A stretch of DNA of 15,408 bases from an uncultured Pseudoxanthomonas sp. (GTDB lineage: Bacteria; Pseudomonadota; Gammaproteobacteria; Xanthomonadales; Xanthomonadaceae): positions 1 through 15,408 of the forward strand of contig CALJUL010000066.1 of the NCBI GenBank assembly GCA_937975725.1. Direction: 5' to 3'. Below are positions 8,503 through 14,374 of the stretch, one piece after another. The translations under genes and the position numbers were made by a program. How positions within the stretch are numbered: the stretch's first letter is position 1; each line of letters starts with the position of its first letter. The notes beneath the pieces were generated by a model. It was not told the origin of the DNA. It saw only the letters and a program-made list of their open reading frames with translations, and searched no databases.

Positions 8503-9381
8503 ATGCGCCCCGGCTCCCGCTTCGTCCTGCCGATTGCCCTGGCCTTCGCCGCATGCATCGCCGTGCCCGCCGTGCGGGCGCAGCCGGCGGCGCAAGTGCC
8601 GCTGGAATACCTGCCGGCGCTGGCCGGCGAATATTTCCCGCTGCGCGCCGCCGCCAACGGCCGCGACTACCACGTCTACGTGCGGCTGCCCGAAGGCTAT
8701 GCCGCCGATCCGCAGCGGCGCTATCCGGTGGTCTACGTGCTGGACGGCGACAGCCTGTTCCCGCTGCTGGCGCCGACCCACCTGTTCCTGCACTACGACG
8801 AGAAGCTGCCCGAGGCGGTGATCGTCGGCATCGCCTACGGCAGCTTCGATCCCGCCATCAACCGGCGCCACGTCGATTTCTCCGCGCCGGGCGGGGACAC
8901 GCCGGCGGGCGAAGGCGGCGCGCCGGAATTCCTGGCGTTCCTGCGCGACGGGCTGTTGCCGGAGACCGAGCGGCGCTACCGGATCAATCCGCAGCGCCGC
9001 GTGCTGCTGGGACAGTCGCGGGCGGGCTACTTCGTCCTGTGGTCGGCCCTGCAGGCGCCGGACCTGTTCTGGGGCCGCATCGCCAGCAATCCCGCGTTCA
9101 CCCGTAACCGCGACGCGCTGTACCGCGCGCCGTCCGCGCCGGCGCGCACGCAGCCCCGCCTGGCGATCGCCAGCGGCGCGCGCGATGCCGAATTCCGCGT
9201 GCGCAATGCCAGCGAATGGACTGCGTTCTGGGACGCGCGCGACGACCGGCCCTGGGAACTGCGCCTGATCGGCCTGCCGCAGGGCACGCACGCGGCCGGC
9301 ATCGGCGAAGCCTACCGGCAGGCGATGGCGTGGCTGTTCCGCGAGGAGATCGCGCGCGCGCAGGCCGCCGCGGCGGAATGA
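8503..9381 (+). CDS. Secreted alpha/beta-hydrolase, putative esterase (esterase D/IroE-like)
   Basis: The 292-residue product begins with a signal peptide: basic MRPGSR, a hydrophobic core (about 7-21), and VRA before the likely cut after residue 26. It should act in the periplasm or outside the cell. The mature part resembles the putative esterase family (PF00756 type). It has the RDYHVYVRLPEGY and RYPVVYVLDGD strands (55-83), then a nucleophile elbow GQSRAGYF with Ser172. A conserved IASNPAF follows, and a late GTHAAG gives the likely catalytic His263. The acid residue is less clear, possibly Asp228. The substrate is unknown; relatives cleave siderophores, S-formylglutathione or polysaccharide esters. 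ATG at 8503 is chosen because it opens directly on the signal peptide; GTG at 8491 is an in-frame alternative. Its stop lies 12 bases from the stop of the convergent gene at 9394. It sits between ahcY and metF but has no evident methyl-cycle role. Confidence 0.85.
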   Translation: MRPGSRFVLPIALAFAACIAVPAVRAQPAAQVPLEYLPALAGEYFPLRAAANGRDYHVYVRLPEGYAADPQRRYPVVYVLDGDSLFPLLAPTHLFLHYDEKLPEAVIVGIAYGSFDPAINRRHVDFSAPGGDTPAGEGGAPEFLAFLRDGLLPETERRYRINPQRRVLLGQSRAGYFVLWSALQAPDLFWGRIASNPAFTRNRDALYRAPSAPARTQPRLAIASGARDAEFRVRNASEWTAFWDARDDRPWELRLIGLPQGTHAAGIGEAYRQAMAWLFREEIARAQAAAAE

Positions 9382-9393
9382 CGGCAAGCGCCG

Positions 9394-9951
9394 CTACGGG
9401 CGCCAGTTCGCATGCCGTTCCCAGAATTCGACGCTGCGGCGGTAGGCGTCGCGGTCCAGCGGCACGCCCGAGCCGCCCTCCTCCACCCCCAGCGCATTGC
9501 GCATCATCGTGACCGGCGCCATCGGGATCTCCTCGGGCTCGGCGGTGTAGAGGCAGCCGACCACGCCCCAGTCCGCGTCGATCGGCGCGCCCTCCTTCGC
9601 CATCTGCTCGCGGCTGTAGAGGATCGCCACCAGGTAGTCCGCCACCGGCGGCTCGACGCCCTCGAACCAGCGCACCAGCACCGGCAATTCCTCGCGGCTG
9701 CGCGCCTCGTAGGCCGAGCGCAGCAGGTGGCGGTTCTGCGCGGTGACGGGCACGGTCAGGCAACAGGTGCTCGTCCAGTTGCGGTGCACGTGCAGGCGGC
9801 AGAACGGCGCATAGCCGGGGAGCACCTTCAGCGGCGCCTCCTCGTTGAGCCGCCGCTCGAACGCCTCCGGCGTGCAGTCGCGGAGGGTGTTCCCGCGAGG
9901 CTCGCGCGGGAACAGGCGGGTACGTGCGAAGGGCGTCAGGACGATGGACAT
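9394..9951 (-). CDS. Conserved protein of unknown function (DUF3228-like)
   Basis: This cytoplasmic protein of 185 residues has no signal peptide or membrane segment. By memory of the family it resembles DUF3228, whose function is unknown. Highly family-like stretches are GYAPFCRLHVHRNWTS (46-61), RWFEGVEPPVADYLVAILYS (94-113), DADWGVVGCL (125-134) and a tail with TMMRNALGVEEGGSGVPL (148-165) ending HANWRP. ATG at 9951 is preferred to the longer frame from 10083, because the extra 44 residues run through the metF promoter and include a low-complexity stretch unlike the family. No Shine-Dalgarno sequence precedes it; a TACCCT box lies about 30 bases upstream on this strand. It is divergent from metF and shares its promoter region, which hints at, but does not show, shared regulation. 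Confidence 0.8.
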   Translation of the reverse strand: MSIVLTPFARTRLFPREPRGNTLRDCTPEAFERRLNEEAPLKVLPGYAPFCRLHVHRNWTSTCCLTVPVTAQNRHLLRSAYEARSREELPVLVRWFEGVEPPVADYLVAILYSREQMAKEGAPIDADWGVVGCLYTAEPEEIPMAPVTMMRNALGVEEGGSGVPLDRDAYRRSVEFWERHANWRP

Positions 9952-10018
9952 GCGGCCAGCGACGAAGGGCAAGGGCGACAGGGTAGCGCCGGCCGCCGCG
10001 GAAAGGCAGCCGCATAAA

Positions 10019-10044
10019 TATATCCATCGCGATAAAGAGATATA
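10019..10044. promoter_or_regulatory. Candidate operator: TATATC/GATATA inverted repeat between DUF3228-like gene and metF
   Basis: TATATC (10019-10024) and GATATA (10039-10044) form an inverted repeat with a 14-base spacer. The right arm overlaps the metF -10 candidate. The spacer includes the 8-bp palindrome ATCGCGAT (10026-10033). This is an AT-rich island in a GC-rich genome. A regulator site is inferred from position and symmetry only. Confidence 0.35.
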
Positions 10045-10046
10045 CT
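10041..10046 (+). promoter_or_regulatory. -10 box for metF
   Basis: TATACT matches five of six -10 consensus positions, 27 bases before the metF ATG. A start near 10053 would leave a leader of about 20 bases. No convincing -35 is present, which would suit activator-dependent transcription. Confidence 0.5.
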
Positions 10047-10073
10047 GCCACCTGATTCCATCGGCCGCCGCCC

Positions 10074-10910
10074 ATGTCCTCACTCAGCTTCGAGTTCTAT
10101 CCGCCCAAGACCGACGAACAGCGCGCCCAGCTCGACCGCACCGCGGACAAGCTGAAGGCGTACGCGCCGGACTACGCCTCGTGCACCTTCGGCGCCGGCG
10201 GCTCCACCCTCAGCTACACCTCCGAGACCGTGCGGCACCTGCGCCAGCACCACGGCTTCGACGCCGTGCCGCACCTGTCCTGCGTCGGCGGCAGCCGCGA
10301 GGAGATCCGCGAACTGCTGCGCCTGTACCGCGCGCTGGGCTGCAGGCGCATCGTCGCCCTGCGCGGCGACCTGCCCTCGGGCATGGGCTTCCCGGGCGAC
10401 CTGCGCTACGCCTCCGAGCTGATCGAATTCATCCGCGCCGAGCACGGCGACAGCTTCCACATCGAAGTGGGCGCCTACCCGGAGACGCACCCGCAGGCCG
10501 AGGACGCGCTGGCCGACCTGCGCCACTTCAAGGCCAAGGTCGACGCCGGCGCCGACGGCGCGATCACCCAGTACTTCTACAACCCCGACGCGTATTTCCA
10601 CTTCGTCGACGCCGCGCGCAAGCTGGGCGTGGAAATCCCGATCGTCCCGGGCATCATGCCGATCTCCAACTTCGCCCAGTTGCGGAGGTTCTCCGAAGCC
10701 TGCGGCGCGGAGATCCCGCGCTGGATCCTCAAGCGCATGCAGGCGCTGGGCGACGACGCCGAAGCCATCCGCGACTTCGGCGCCGACGTGGTGGCCAGCC
10801 TGTGCGAACGGCTGCTGGCCGGCGGCGCGCCGTCGCTGCACTTCTACACGCTCAACCTGGCCCGCCCCACCCAGATGGTGCTGTCGCGGCTGGGCCGGCA
10901 GCAGGGCTGA
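10074..10910 (+). CDS. metF: 5,10-methylenetetrahydrofolate reductase
   Basis: MetF reduces methylene-tetrahydrofolate to 5-methyl-tetrahydrofolate with FAD, supplying the methyl group for methionine synthesis. The 278-residue single-domain TIM-barrel length fits bacterial enzymes. SFEFYPPKT (5-13) carries the catalytic Glu7 (Glu28 in Escherichia coli). HLSCVGGS (67-74), IVALRGD (93-99), AYPETHP (134-140), ITQYFYN (164-170), VPGIMPISN (191-199) and HFYTLN (256-261) are all family blocks. The position of E. coli Asp120 (in HLTCID) is Gly72 here, as far as I recall also seen in Thermus-type enzymes. ATG at 10074 leaves only four residues before the first motif; there is no Shine-Dalgarno sequence. 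The gene has its own -10 box and is divergent from the DUF3228-like gene. In many relatives metF directly follows ahcY; here two genes lie between. Confidence 0.96.
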   Translation: MSSLSFEFYPPKTDEQRAQLDRTADKLKAYAPDYASCTFGAGGSTLSYTSETVRHLRQHHGFDAVPHLSCVGGSREEIRELLRLYRALGCRRIVALRGDLPSGMGFPGDLRYASELIEFIRAEHGDSFHIEVGAYPETHPQAEDALADLRHFKAKVDAGADGAITQYFYNPDAYFHFVDAARKLGVEIPIVPGIMPISNFAQLRRFSEACGAEIPRWILKRMQALGDDAEAIRDFGADVVASLCERLLAGGAPSLHFYTLNLARPTQMVLSRLGRQQG

Positions 10911-10911
10911 C

Positions 10912-10938
10912 GCGGCGGCCGCGCGGCATCGCCGCCGC
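10912..10938 (+). other. GC-rich hairpin after metF
   Basis: GCGGCGGC (10912-10919) pairs perfectly with GCCGCCGC (10931-10938) directly after the metF stop. There is no T-run, so it may be a weak or factor-assisted terminator, or an mRNA 3' stabiliser. Confidence 0.45.
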
Positions 10939-11011
10939 CACGCGCCTGATTGTCATGAACGCAGCGCACGGAACGCGCATGCACGGCATGACGCCCGCCT
11001 GCCCGCGCGGG

Positions 11012-11017
11012 TAGTCT
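11012..11017 (+). promoter_or_regulatory. -10 box for a probable leaderless transcript
   Basis: TAGTCT ends six bases before the ATG at 11024, the same geometry as TAGAAT before uup. No Shine-Dalgarno sequence is present. Confidence 0.4.
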
Positions 11018-11023
11018 GCCCGC

Positions 11024-11614
11024 ATGCGATGCCTGCCCTTCCTGCTTTTGTGCTGCCTGGTGCCGGCCGGCGCCTGGCTGCCCGCGCCGCCCGCGCGCGC
11101 ACAGCCGGTGCAGCGCTGCACTTCGATGAACGGCGACACGGTCTACACCGACAAGCGCTGCGAGGACATCGGCGCGATGGACCGCCTGCCCGCCGGCAAC
11201 GCCGCCATGCCCGCCGCGGCCGGCGCGCTGTACCGCGGTGGCTGTTCGCGCACACTCAGCGACCTGGTGATGCAGGTCTCGTCGGCCATCGACGCGGGGG
11301 ACGTGAACCGCCTGGCCGGGGTCTACCAATGGGCCGGCGTGTCCGATGCGGCCGCCAACCGCGTCCTCGACCGGCTGGAGGCGGTGGTGAACCGCCCGCT
11401 GGTCGACATCGTGCCGATCCACCCCGCCCCGGCGCCGATCCTGGACGAGGCCGGGCACGTCGTCGACGCGAACGCCGACGGCTACTACCCGCAGACGCAA
11501 CGCACACGGCCGGTGGGCCTGCGCGTGGTGCAGACGCTGCGCAACAGCGCGACGCCCTCGGAAACGGTGTTCGGCCTGCGCCGCGCCTACAACTGCTTCT
11601 GGATCACGCTGTGA
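11024..11614 (+). CDS. Secreted protein of unknown function with DUF4124-like N-terminus
   Basis: The 196-residue product starts with a signal peptide (MRCLPFLLLCCLVPAGAW, likely cleaved after ARA at residue 26), so it should be periplasmic or secreted. Residues about 29-55 (VQRCTSMNGDTVYTDKRCED) resemble the DUF4124 domain, a short strand-rich module common in xanthomonads and pseudomonads. The rest (about 74-196) is a domain I do not recognise: a helical CSRTLSDLVMQVSS stretch, VDIVPIHPAPAPI, GYYPQTQ, and a conserved-looking end GLRRAYNCFWITL. The mature protein has four cysteines (32, 46, 74, 191), enough for two disulfides. ATG at 11024 is set by the signal peptide. The TAGTCT box before it suggests leaderless transcription. 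Its stop lies 10 bases from the stop of the convergent histidine kinase gene. Confidence 0.8.
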   Translation: MRCLPFLLLCCLVPAGAWLPAPPARAQPVQRCTSMNGDTVYTDKRCEDIGAMDRLPAGNAAMPAAAGALYRGGCSRTLSDLVMQVSSAIDAGDVNRLAGVYQWAGVSDAAANRVLDRLEAVVNRPLVDIVPIHPAPAPILDEAGHVVDANADGYYPQTQRTRPVGLRVVQTLRNSATPSETVFGLRRAYNCFWITL

Positions 11615-11624
11615 AGCGGAGCGC

Positions 11625-12956
11625 TCAGCCTTCGGCGGCGTCCTTCGGCGGCGAGAACCGCAGCGTCGCCACGACGCCCCTGGATTCGCCCGGACGCACG
11701 CCCACCTGCCAGCCGTAGAGCGCGCACAGGCGGCTGACGATGGACAGGCCGATGCCGCCACCCTGCGAATGGCCGGCGTGGGTGCCGCGATAGCCGCGCT
11801 CGAACAGCCGCGCCGCGTCCTCCTTGCTGAGCCCGGGTCCGGAATCGATCACTTCCACCGCATCGGGCAGCAGGTGTACCACCACTTCGCCTTCCTTGGT
11901 GTACTTGACCGCGTTGCCGATGAGATTACCTAGCGCCACGGACAGCGCGGCCTCGGGGGAATCCACCTTCGCGCCCTCCTCACCCTCCATGCGCAGCGTC
12001 AGTGGCTTGGCGCCCAGCGTTGCGCGATGCGCTTCCAGCAACTGGTCCACCACCCGCGCCACGTCGGTGTTGCCGTGGCCGCGCTCGTTGCGCGACAGCA
12101 GCAACAGCGCGCTGATCAGGTCGGTGCACTGCTGCTCCGAGCGCTGGATGCGCTGCAGGCGGGTGCGCGTCTTCTCGTCCAGGTCCGGACGCGACAGCAG
12201 CAGTTCCACCGCACCCTTGATGACGGCCAGCGGCGTGCGCAGTTCGTGGCTGACGTCGGCATTGAATTCACGGTCGCGCTGGACGACCTCGGTCAGGCGT
12301 TCGGCATAGTCGTCGAGCGCCTTGGCGAGCTCGCCGACTTCATCTTCGGGGAAGTGCGGTGCGAGCGGCTTGGGATTGCTGCTGCCGCGGTAGGCGCGCA
12401 GGCGCGCGGCGAGTTCGGACACCGGGCTCATGACACGGGAGGCGGACCACCAGCCAATCAAGTAGGCCAAGCCAGTGAATGCCACGACGGCCGTGATCAG
12501 AATCCATTTCACTTCATTGCGCATTTCGGCCGTAGCCGTCATGTCCTGCGCCAGGAAGAACCAGTACTGCGGATCCTTGCGAACGACCAGTCGATAGACA
12601 AAGGGCTTGCCTTCCTCTTCGCCGTTCATGTTGTAAACACCGGTCCCCAACTCGGCCCAATCAGGGGGAACGTTGGCGACTTTGTCTTGGCCGTAAACGA
12701 TGGCGCGGACGTTGGTCAGCGGCGCCCAATAGGCGGACTTATCTTGGTAGAAGCGCTCCGCGTATTCGTCCACATTGCGCTTCATGACCTTACTGACCGT
12801 CTGCTCCTCCACCTTCGCTCCCATGTAGACGGCGGCGAAGGCGAACAACGCGGTCAGCGTAAAGCCCACCAGCACGAACGACAGGATGATGCGTGTCCGC
12901 AGCCGCCGCCGGAAGCGGCGGTGGCGGCGGGGTTTCGACGATTCAGGTGCTGGCAT
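11625..12956 (-). CDS. Sensor histidine kinase of a two-component system
   Basis: This 443-residue inner-membrane kinase senses a signal outside the cytoplasm and passes phosphate to its partner regulator. A very basic N-terminus precedes TM1 (about 22-45). A periplasmic sensor region of about 104 residues (46-149) leads to TM2 (about 150-170) and a HAMP linker (171-225). The dimerisation and phosphorylation helix holds SHELRTP with phospho-acceptor His237. The ATPase domain shows the N-box NLIGNAVKYT (Asn348), G1 box DSGPGL (371-376) and G2 box GGGIGLSI (399-406), so it should be active. Its start overlaps the end of the response-regulator gene by 14 bases, giving translational coupling. The DNA for the sensor and TM2 region (about 12450-12850) has clearly lower GC than its surroundings. 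The ligand is unknown, and I cannot assign it to a named system. Confidence 0.93.
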   Translation of the reverse strand: MPAPESSKPRRHRRFRRRLRTRIILSFVLVGFTLTALFAFAAVYMGAKVEEQTVSKVMKRNVDEYAERFYQDKSAYWAPLTNVRAIVYGQDKVANVPPDWAELGTGVYNMNGEEEGKPFVYRLVVRKDPQYWFFLAQDMTATAEMRNEVKWILITAVVAFTGLAYLIGWWSASRVMSPVSELAARLRAYRGSSNPKPLAPHFPEDEVGELAKALDDYAERLTEVVQRDREFNADVSHELRTPLAVIKGAVELLLSRPDLDEKTRTRLQRIQRSEQQCTDLISALLLLSRNERGHGNTDVARVVDQLLEAHRATLGAKPLTLRMEGEEGAKVDSPEAALSVALGNLIGNAVKYTKEGEVVVHLLPDAVEVIDSGPGLSKEDAARLFERGYRGTHAGHSQGGGIGLSIVSRLCALYGWQVGVRPGESRGVVATLRFSPPKDAAEG

Positions 12957-13626
12957 CGGGCGCGGCGATGCGGTATCCGATCCCGTGGCGGGTCTGGATG
13001 AAGGGCGTGTCGAATGGCTTGTCGACGACGGCGCGCAGGCCGTGGATGTGCACGCGCAGCGAATCCGAGTCGGGCAGTTCCTCGCCCCAGACGCGGGTCT
13101 CCAGTTCCTGGCGCGTCACCACGGCGGGCGACGCCTCCATCAGCGCCTGCAGGATCTTCAGCGCGGTGGGGTTGAGCTGCAGCAGCCGGCCCTGGCGGCG
13201 CACTTCCAGCGTGTCCAGGTTGTATTCCAGGTCGCCGACTTCCAGCACCCGGGTCTGCACGCCCTTGCCGCGGCGCGCCAGCGCGTTGAGGCGCACTTCG
13301 ACTTCCTGCAGCGCGAACGGCTTGATCAGGTAGTCGTCGGCGCCGGAGTCGAAGCCGGCCAGCTTGTTGTCCAGCGAATCGCGCGCCGTGAGCATCAGCA
13401 CCGGCGTCTGCTTGCGCGCCTCGTTGCGCAGCTTGCGGCAGACCTCCAGGCCGTCCATGCCCGGCAGGTTGAGGTCCAGCACGATGGCGTCGAACTCGTG
13501 CACGACCGCCAGGTGCAGGCCGGTCACGCCGTCGGCCGCGAAGTCCACCGTGTGCCCGCGCTCTTCCAGGTAATCGCCCAGGTTGGCGGCGATGTCGCTG
13601 TTGTCCTCGATGACCAGGATGCGCAC
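12943..13626 (-). CDS. OmpR-family response regulator
   Basis: This 227-residue transcription factor is the partner of the kinase that follows it. The receiver domain (1-117) has the acidic pocket E7/D8, phospho-acceptor Asp51 in VLDLNLPGMDG, Thr80 and Lys102 in IKPFA, all intact. The C-terminal winged-helix domain (about 128-222) has the typical TALKILQALMEASP, SLRVHIHGLR and HGIGYRI elements. The start is GTG at 13626: the codon just before it in frame is TAG, and GTG opens directly on the first receiver strand. Its ribosome-binding site GGGGAG lies inside the last codons of the upstream gene, about nine bases away. This arrangement ties its translation to that gene. The kinase gene starts within its last codons. 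Targets cannot be inferred from the window. Confidence 0.95.
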   Translation of the reverse strand: MRILVIEDNSDIAANLGDYLEERGHTVDFAADGVTGLHLAVVHEFDAIVLDLNLPGMDGLEVCRKLRNEARKQTPVLMLTARDSLDNKLAGFDSGADDYLIKPFALQEVEVRLNALARRGKGVQTRVLEVGDLEYNLDTLEVRRQGRLLQLNPTALKILQALMEASPAVVTRQELETRVWGEELPDSDSLRVHIHGLRAVVDKPFDTPFIQTRHGIGYRIAAPDAST

Positions 13627-13631
13627 CTAGC

Positions 13632-14111
13632 TCAGCTCCCCTTGTTGTACGTGCCGGACGGATTGCGGCGCAGCGCCTCCTGGGCCTCCTGCGCGTCGCG
13701 GCGGCGCTCGGCCACCGTCTTGCACTGCGTGGTGGTGCGCAGCGAGCCGATGGTGGCCTCGCGGCGGCAGACCAGGCGGCTGTCGGCCGCGGCCTGCGAG
13801 AGGATCTGGTTGACCAGGTTCTGCTCGTTGACGAGCTGGGTCTTCTGTTCCTGGTTCAGGTTGCCGTTGTTCTGGTTGATGATCGCGGCCAATCGGGCCA
13901 GCGATTCCTTCACCTTGGCGCGGTCGGCGGCGCTGATCTCCGCATAGGTCTCGCCGTCGTCAAGATGCCGCTGGATCTGGTCGACCTGCTCGGACAGCGG
14001 CTTGCCCAGGTCGAGCGCCTGCGGTTTGTCGGACTTGTTGCGCGGCGCGGCCTGCGCGGCAGCCGCGAAGGCGACCAGCAGCACGGCGGCGAAGAGGGAA
14101 CGGCGCATCAT
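13632..14111 (-). CDS. Small secreted protein of unknown function, first gene of two-component operon
   Basis: The 159-residue product begins with a signal peptide (MMRRSLFAAVLLVAFAAAA, cleavage likely after AQA at residue 21). The mature 138 residues are polar and mostly helix-prone: LSEQVDQIQRHLDDGETYAEI (39-59), an Asn/Gln-rich stretch INQNNGNLNQEQKTQLVNEQ (78-97), and a charged C-terminus. Two cysteines (115 and 130) frame CRREATIGSLRTTTQC, a spacing that could form a disulfide. Similar Cys-GS-Cys tails occur in other small xanthomonad periplasmic proteins, by memory. Two adjacent ATGs (14111, 14108) fit; GGAA lies seven bases before the first. An upstream in-frame extension to 14378 crosses a promoter and a terminator and is rejected. 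The stop is five bases from the GTG of the response regulator, so it is co-translated with the two-component system. A periplasmic role connected with the sensor is plausible but inferred. Confidence 0.82.
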   Translation of the reverse strand: MMRRSLFAAVLLVAFAAAAQAAPRNKSDKPQALDLGKPLSEQVDQIQRHLDDGETYAEISAADRAKVKESLARLAAIINQNNGNLNQEQKTQLVNEQNLVNQILSQAAADSRLVCRREATIGSLRTTTQCKTVAERRRDAQEAQEALRRNPSGTYNKGS

Positions 14112-14141
14112 GCGGATATTCCAATGTGAGGGAAGTGATCG

Positions 14142-14170
14142 AATGTAGCCAGCGCCGCAAGCGGCAGCAA
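14142..14170 (-). promoter_or_regulatory. Candidate promoter of the secreted-protein/regulator/kinase operon
   Basis: On the minus strand, TTGCTG (14170-14165) and TACATT (14147-14142) are spaced by 17 bases. Transcription would start near 14135, about 25 bases before the first ATG. Confidence 0.45.
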
Positions 14171-14186
14171 GTGCGGTCGGCCATGC

Positions 14187-14227
14187 AGACAAAACAAGGC
14201 CCAAGCGGGTGGTCGCCCGCCTGGGCC
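14187..14227 (-). terminator. Intrinsic terminator, minus strand
   Basis: On the minus strand a stem of six and five pairs with one mismatch (14222-14227 with 14198-14203; 14216-14220 with 14205-14209) closes a 6-base loop. TTGTTTTGTC follows directly. It would end the candidate RNA described here and any rimK read-through before the downstream operon. Confidence 0.75.
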
Positions 14228-14316
14228 AAAGTGATGCCCCGATTACCGTAATCCTGTGCTTTCCAGATGTATCCACCGGAGGAACGCAGAGCTGCGGTCC
14301 GACAAAGGCTACGGGG
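14187..14316 (-). ncRNA. Candidate structured small RNA
   Basis: The 263 bases between rimK and the two-component operon have no credible gene but hold a complete minus-strand transcription unit. There is a sigma-70-like promoter (14350-14323), a predicted start near 14316, and an intrinsic terminator ending near 14187, giving about 130 bases. The predicted 5' end GCCCCG (14317-14312) can pair perfectly with CGGGGC (14241-14236), closing a domain. Inside are CGCAG/CTGCG, a GGUG-GAUA-CAUC hairpin flanked by UUCC/GGAA, and GAUUA-CGG-UAAUC. I do not recognise the class. It could be a trans-acting small RNA, or a leader element for the downstream operon, although that operon appears to have its own promoter. 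Confidence 0.45.
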
Positions 14317-14322
14317 CGTTTG

Positions 14323-14350
14323 ATTAAACACCCGTTAAAAACCACGTTAA
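14323..14350 (-). promoter_or_regulatory. Candidate sigma-70 promoter of the small RNA
   Basis: On the minus strand, TTAACG (14350-14345) and TTTAAT (14328-14323) are spaced by 16 bases, matching four and five of six consensus positions. The region is notably AT-rich. Confidence 0.5.
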
Positions 14351-14362
14351 TTTCACGTGAAA
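14351..14362. promoter_or_regulatory. Perfect 12-bp palindrome TTTCACGTGAAA
   Basis: TTTCACGTGAAA is a perfect 12-base palindrome directly abutting the -35 box of the small-RNA promoter and 12 bases downstream of the rimK stop. Its position suits an activator or dual regulator. The binding protein is unknown. Confidence 0.45.
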
Positions 14363-14374
14363 AACAGGGTTCGG

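Noticed and set aside
9952..10083. N-terminal extension of the DUF3228-like protein
   Set aside because: It crosses the metF promoter and start and adds residues unlike the family.
14236..14330. Plus-strand resemblance to a c-di-GMP-I riboswitch (GGAACGCAGAGC, GGCTACGGGGC)
   Set aside because: The GGCAAACC half, the tetraloop and its receptor are missing, and no plus-strand gene lies downstream. The promoter and terminator are on the minus strand.
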